Assembly (NCBI RefSeq): GCF_963667135.1
Contig: NZ_OY762974.1
Location: 2,790,001-2,854,000 of the forward strand
Source: an uncultured Macellibacteroides sp.
Lineage (GTDB): Bacteria; Bacteroidota; Bacteroidia; Bacteroidales; Tannerellaceae
Direction of reading: 5' to 3'
DNA: 64,000 nt
Positions 62,230 to 64,000 of this stretch are shown here, piece after piece. Positions within the stretch are counted from its first letter, which is position 1. The number at the start of each line of letters is the position of its first letter. A program made the translations under genes and the position numbers. Under the pieces are notes generated by a model. The model saw only the letters and a list, made by a program, of their open reading frames with translations. It was not told where the DNA came from and searched no databases.

Positions 62230-62452
62230 AGATCGTCTTGATAATATTATAACGATGTATCAGGGAAACTGGGATCAAATGCTTAAAGAGTTTGATGATT
62301 TACATGCGGATGTTTTTAAAGGACGTCCGATAGATTACCGTTTCAATAATGCAACTGTTCAATTGCAGTCGGCATTAGTATCTTCTCTCAAAAACCTACT
62401 TAACCGTTCCTTATACGAACTTTTGTACATCCGTTTCGTCTTATTATCTTGA
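62213..62452 (+). pseudogene. Orphan coding fragment of unknown origin
   Basis: A rightward frame, open from 62213, encodes a normal-looking helical stretch (QRFKDRLDNIITMYQGNWDQ, then EFDDLHADVFKGRP) before running antisense into the 3' end of the HipT gene. There is no start upstream except the ATG at 62255. It looks like a gene fragment joined to the IS21 remnant. I cannot name its parent. Confidence 0.3.
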
Positions 62453-63375
62453 AAGGAATGATCTATTAATTTGTTAATGTGTGGACTTTCAGTTGAGAAG
62501 ATCTTTATAATTTCGTCCCGTTTCTTTGGCAATACTCCCACGCGATTGGCAAATCTGATAAAATCTTCTTTGCACGGATGTCCACTATTTTTGTATATTT
62601 CGGAATGCTCACTTTGTGGCATTAACCCATCTTGTAGGGCAAAATCCTCGTCCTGAACGTGAATAGAGGTGTTCATCAAATCATAAGCAGGTGACAATAA
62701 GTAGTCGCCATTGGCAGACTGTTGCAGCGAGAAGTTTTTTAGGTGTGCATCTCCATTGGCAAATAGATAGTTGAAAACTACAAGTGTAAATAATCTACTC
62801 ATTTCCACTTGCCAAGCCGATACATTTTGTTTTAATAGTGCCGCCACATCTTCATAGCTGCCTGTATATTTGTAATCTTTGCCGTGTGTAAGAGCTGTCT
62901 TTTGAGCCAACGATGAGAAATCCTCTTGTTTGATTTTATTCCCATTGGTATCATAATCAAATCGCTTCGTAATGTATGCGACATCGCCATTAGCAAAGAA
63001 TACAAGTCCATTTTCGGCTACATTTATTTTGTAAACCTGTTTTGCTATCTGCATCGTCAAATGTTCATTAGCAGGTATAAAATTACGGAAACGCAGATGT
63101 TTGTAGTTTGGAGCTGGTTTTATTATATATCGTCCCTGCTGTCCTGTTGGAGTGAGGATTATCTTCCCCTTCTCTACAACAGCCGATAATTTTTCCTGTA
63201 TTCCCGATACTGATATTTGGTTGATGCTATCGGCAAGGTCAAAACTGTCCGCATCATAGTCAAAATCCAATAGTGGGGAGATGTTCTTGCCTTCGAACAA
63301 TTTGCGAAGGCAAGGAGGGCTATATGTATCAAATCCCGGAGTCAGGTTGCCGGGGCAAACTTCTATTTTTATCAT
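62359..63375 (-). CDS. hipT: HipT-like kinase toxin (HipA C-terminal/kinase part)
   Basis: The 338-residue protein is a HipA-type Ser/Thr kinase without the usual N-terminal subdomain. It has QISVSGIQEKLSAVV (Gly-rich ATP loop region), the RYIIKP strand with a likely ATP-binding Lys, the catalytic segment NGDAHLKNFSL, and the metal-binding YDLMNTSI. HipA phosphorylates glutamyl-tRNA synthetase and HipT of E. coli phosphorylates tryptophanyl-tRNA synthetase; the target here is unknown. Its start overlaps the hipS-like gene by 4 bases. Confidence 0.85.
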   Translation of the reverse strand: MIKIEVCPGNLTPGFDTYSPPCLRKLFEGKNISPLLDFDYDADSFDLADSINQISVSGIQEKLSAVVEKGKIILTPTGQQGRYIIKPAPNYKHLRFRNFIPANEHLTMQIAKQVYKINVAENGLVFFANGDVAYITKRFDYDTNGNKIKQEDFSSLAQKTALTHGKDYKYTGSYEDVAALLKQNVSAWQVEMSRLFTLVVFNYLFANGDAHLKNFSLQQSANGDYLLSPAYDLMNTSIHVQDEDFALQDGLMPQSEHSEIYKNSGHPCKEDFIRFANRVGVLPKKRDEIIKIFSTESPHINKLIDHSFQDNKTKRMYKSSYKERLSRFLREDTNADCN

Positions 63376-63692
63376 ACTTTTCTCACGGTTATGGCTCCGA
63401 TGGTATCGGTATGTGCCGTTGCTAATAATAATCCGAATGAATCGTTCTCGTCAATTTTCAAACTTTGACATTGGATAGCCTTATTTGTTCCCTCAGATAG
63501 CATGTTGTAGAAAAATGGAAAAAGCTCTGTAGATGTAAATTCTCGTTGGCTCTTGGGAAACGATAGGCTGATTGCAGTCTGCTTTTCATCAAACAAGAAT
63601 GATTCGTCATAGCGGAAAATATACTTTCCACTATCAGTTTCGGTCAGAACACCTGCAAAAATGCCATTGCAAAATATATGTGCCTGTCTCAT
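63372..63692 (-). CDS. hipS: HipS-like small protein (HipA N-terminal subdomain)
   Basis: The 106-residue protein matches the HipA N-terminal subdomain 1: AHIFCNGIFAGVLTE, YDESFLFDEKQTAISLSFP and PFFYNMLSEG, ending DTIGAITVRKV. In ordinary hipBA systems this part is fused to the kinase. As a separate gene between hipB and the kinase, the layout equals the tripartite hipBST systems, where HipS is the antitoxin. Function follows from that comparison. Confidence 0.82.
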   Translation of the reverse strand: MRQAHIFCNGIFAGVLTETDSGKYIFRYDESFLFDEKQTAISLSFPKSQREFTSTELFPFFYNMLSEGTNKAIQCQSLKIDENDSFGLLLATAHTDTIGAITVRKV

Positions 63693-63892
63693 CTATTCAT
63701 CTCTTTTACTTTCATTGTAATTTCCAAACCAAGTACTTCTGCTATTTTAGTAAGTGTACCCATAGATGGATTACCTTTGCCGACCTCTATACTTTTGATA
63801 ATCCTCAAACTTAACCCCGTATAATCCGCTAAATCTTGTTGAGTTAAACCCAGCAAGGTGCGTCGTTCCCGTATGATTGAATAAAAATCCAT
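63689..63892 (-). CDS. hipB: HipB-like XRE antitoxin/repressor
   Basis: The 67-residue protein is a single XRE helix-turn-helix (RERRTLLGLTQQDLADYTGLS, IIKSIEVGKGNPSMGTLTKIAEVLG). It starts the hipB-hipS-hipT operon and overlaps the next gene by 4 bases. It probably binds the promoter region at 63918-63970 and, with its partners, represses the operon. It lacks the C-terminal tail that carries the antitoxin signal in E. coli HipB. Confidence 0.85.
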   Translation of the reverse strand: MDFYSIIRERRTLLGLTQQDLADYTGLSLRIIKSIEVGKGNPSMGTLTKIAEVLGLEITMKVKEMNR

Positions 63893-63917
63893 AGTGCATT
63901 ATTTTACCTCTTCGTCG

Positions 63918-63947
63918 CAAATTTAATGCATTTTTTGTTTGAAACAA
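63918..63947 (-). promoter_or_regulatory. Promoter of the hipBST operon
   Basis: Read leftward, TAAATTTG (63918-63925) and TTG (63945-63947) with a 19-base spacer fully match the Bacteroidetes promoter. The leader would be about 20 bases. An inverted repeat GTGAAA...TTTCAC at 63949-63970 lies just upstream and may be an operator. Confidence 0.6.
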
Positions 63948-64000
63948 TGTGAAAGTGCAGTTTATTTCACTTATAGCGTTTTGTTTTTCCTCTTAAAGAG

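Noticed and set aside
45913-62452. tRNA-His as proven attachment site of the island
   Set aside because: I found no integrase gene and no second copy of the tRNA 3' end in the window, so this stays a possibility only.

Overview
The window is a chromosomal segment of a Bacteroidota bacterium, most likely order Bacteroidales (Parabacteroides/Dysgonomonas/Bacteroides-like). Genes mostly lack Shine-Dalgarno sequences. Many are preceded by the Bacteroidetes promoter pattern, TTG or TTTG at -33 and TAnnTTTG at -7. The gene content also fits: a 661-residue NagB/PIG-L fusion, DUF5686, DUF5916, DUF4270 and DUF3332 proteins, ISAon1-type and IS21-type elements, and tRNA genes without encoded CCA. The species cannot be fixed from the sequence alone.

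Layout. 1-5330 is the early region of a prophage or related integrated element: a leftward replication/modification operon (VapE-like, DnaC-like, a phage cytosine methyltransferase, DUF4406, two HTH proteins) divergent from a rightward XRE repressor. 5530-6982 is an intact ISAon1-type insertion sequence with inverted repeats and a 6-bp target duplication. It landed on the stop codon of a small secreted-protein gene that also carries an internal TAG. 8040-45985 is ordinary core chromosome: an RRM protein, a phosphoesterase, an ABC-F ATPase, NagB, a GH29 fucosidase, the threonine operon (thrC, apgM-like homoserine kinase, thrA), tRNA-Tyr and tRNA-Thr, CutC, UvrB, a Crp/Fnr regulator, a short starch synthase, PanC/PanD, a MATE exporter, Ffh, FolD and tRNA-His.

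46000-64000 is an accessory, AT-rich defence region. It opens with an HU-like gene and a repeat-rich non-coding stretch holding a 124-bp nested hairpin. A rightward run follows: vsr, a frameshifted cytosine-5 methyltransferase, a divergent thymidine-phosphorylase-like protein, a 1230-residue zinc-ribbon/kinase/P-loop ATPase/Rossmann-like protein, then a MORC/MutL-like GHKL ATPase, a Z1 helicase, a DUF4420 PD-(D/E)XK nuclease and an AIPR protein. The outer genes (Vsr, methyltransferase, GHKL, Z1, DUF4420, AIPR) match the MutL/MORC-Z1-AIPR family of predicted restriction/defence systems ('Mza' type). The two inner genes, 49197-54096, are not part of that family as I know it and are the best candidate for something undescribed. 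A separate promoter at 54086-54116 divides the two halves. A truncated IS21-type element and a leftward hipB-hipS-hipT (split HipA) toxin-antitoxin module close the window.

Working model (inference). The GHKL-Z1-DUF4420-AIPR operon would be the DNA-acting defence machine, modification-guided originally by the now broken methyltransferase with Vsr repairing its mutagenic by-product. The phosphorylase-like/kinase-ATPase pair would be a second, independently transcribed sensing or effector module lodged in the same island, possibly responding to nucleosides or to phage nucleotide metabolism.
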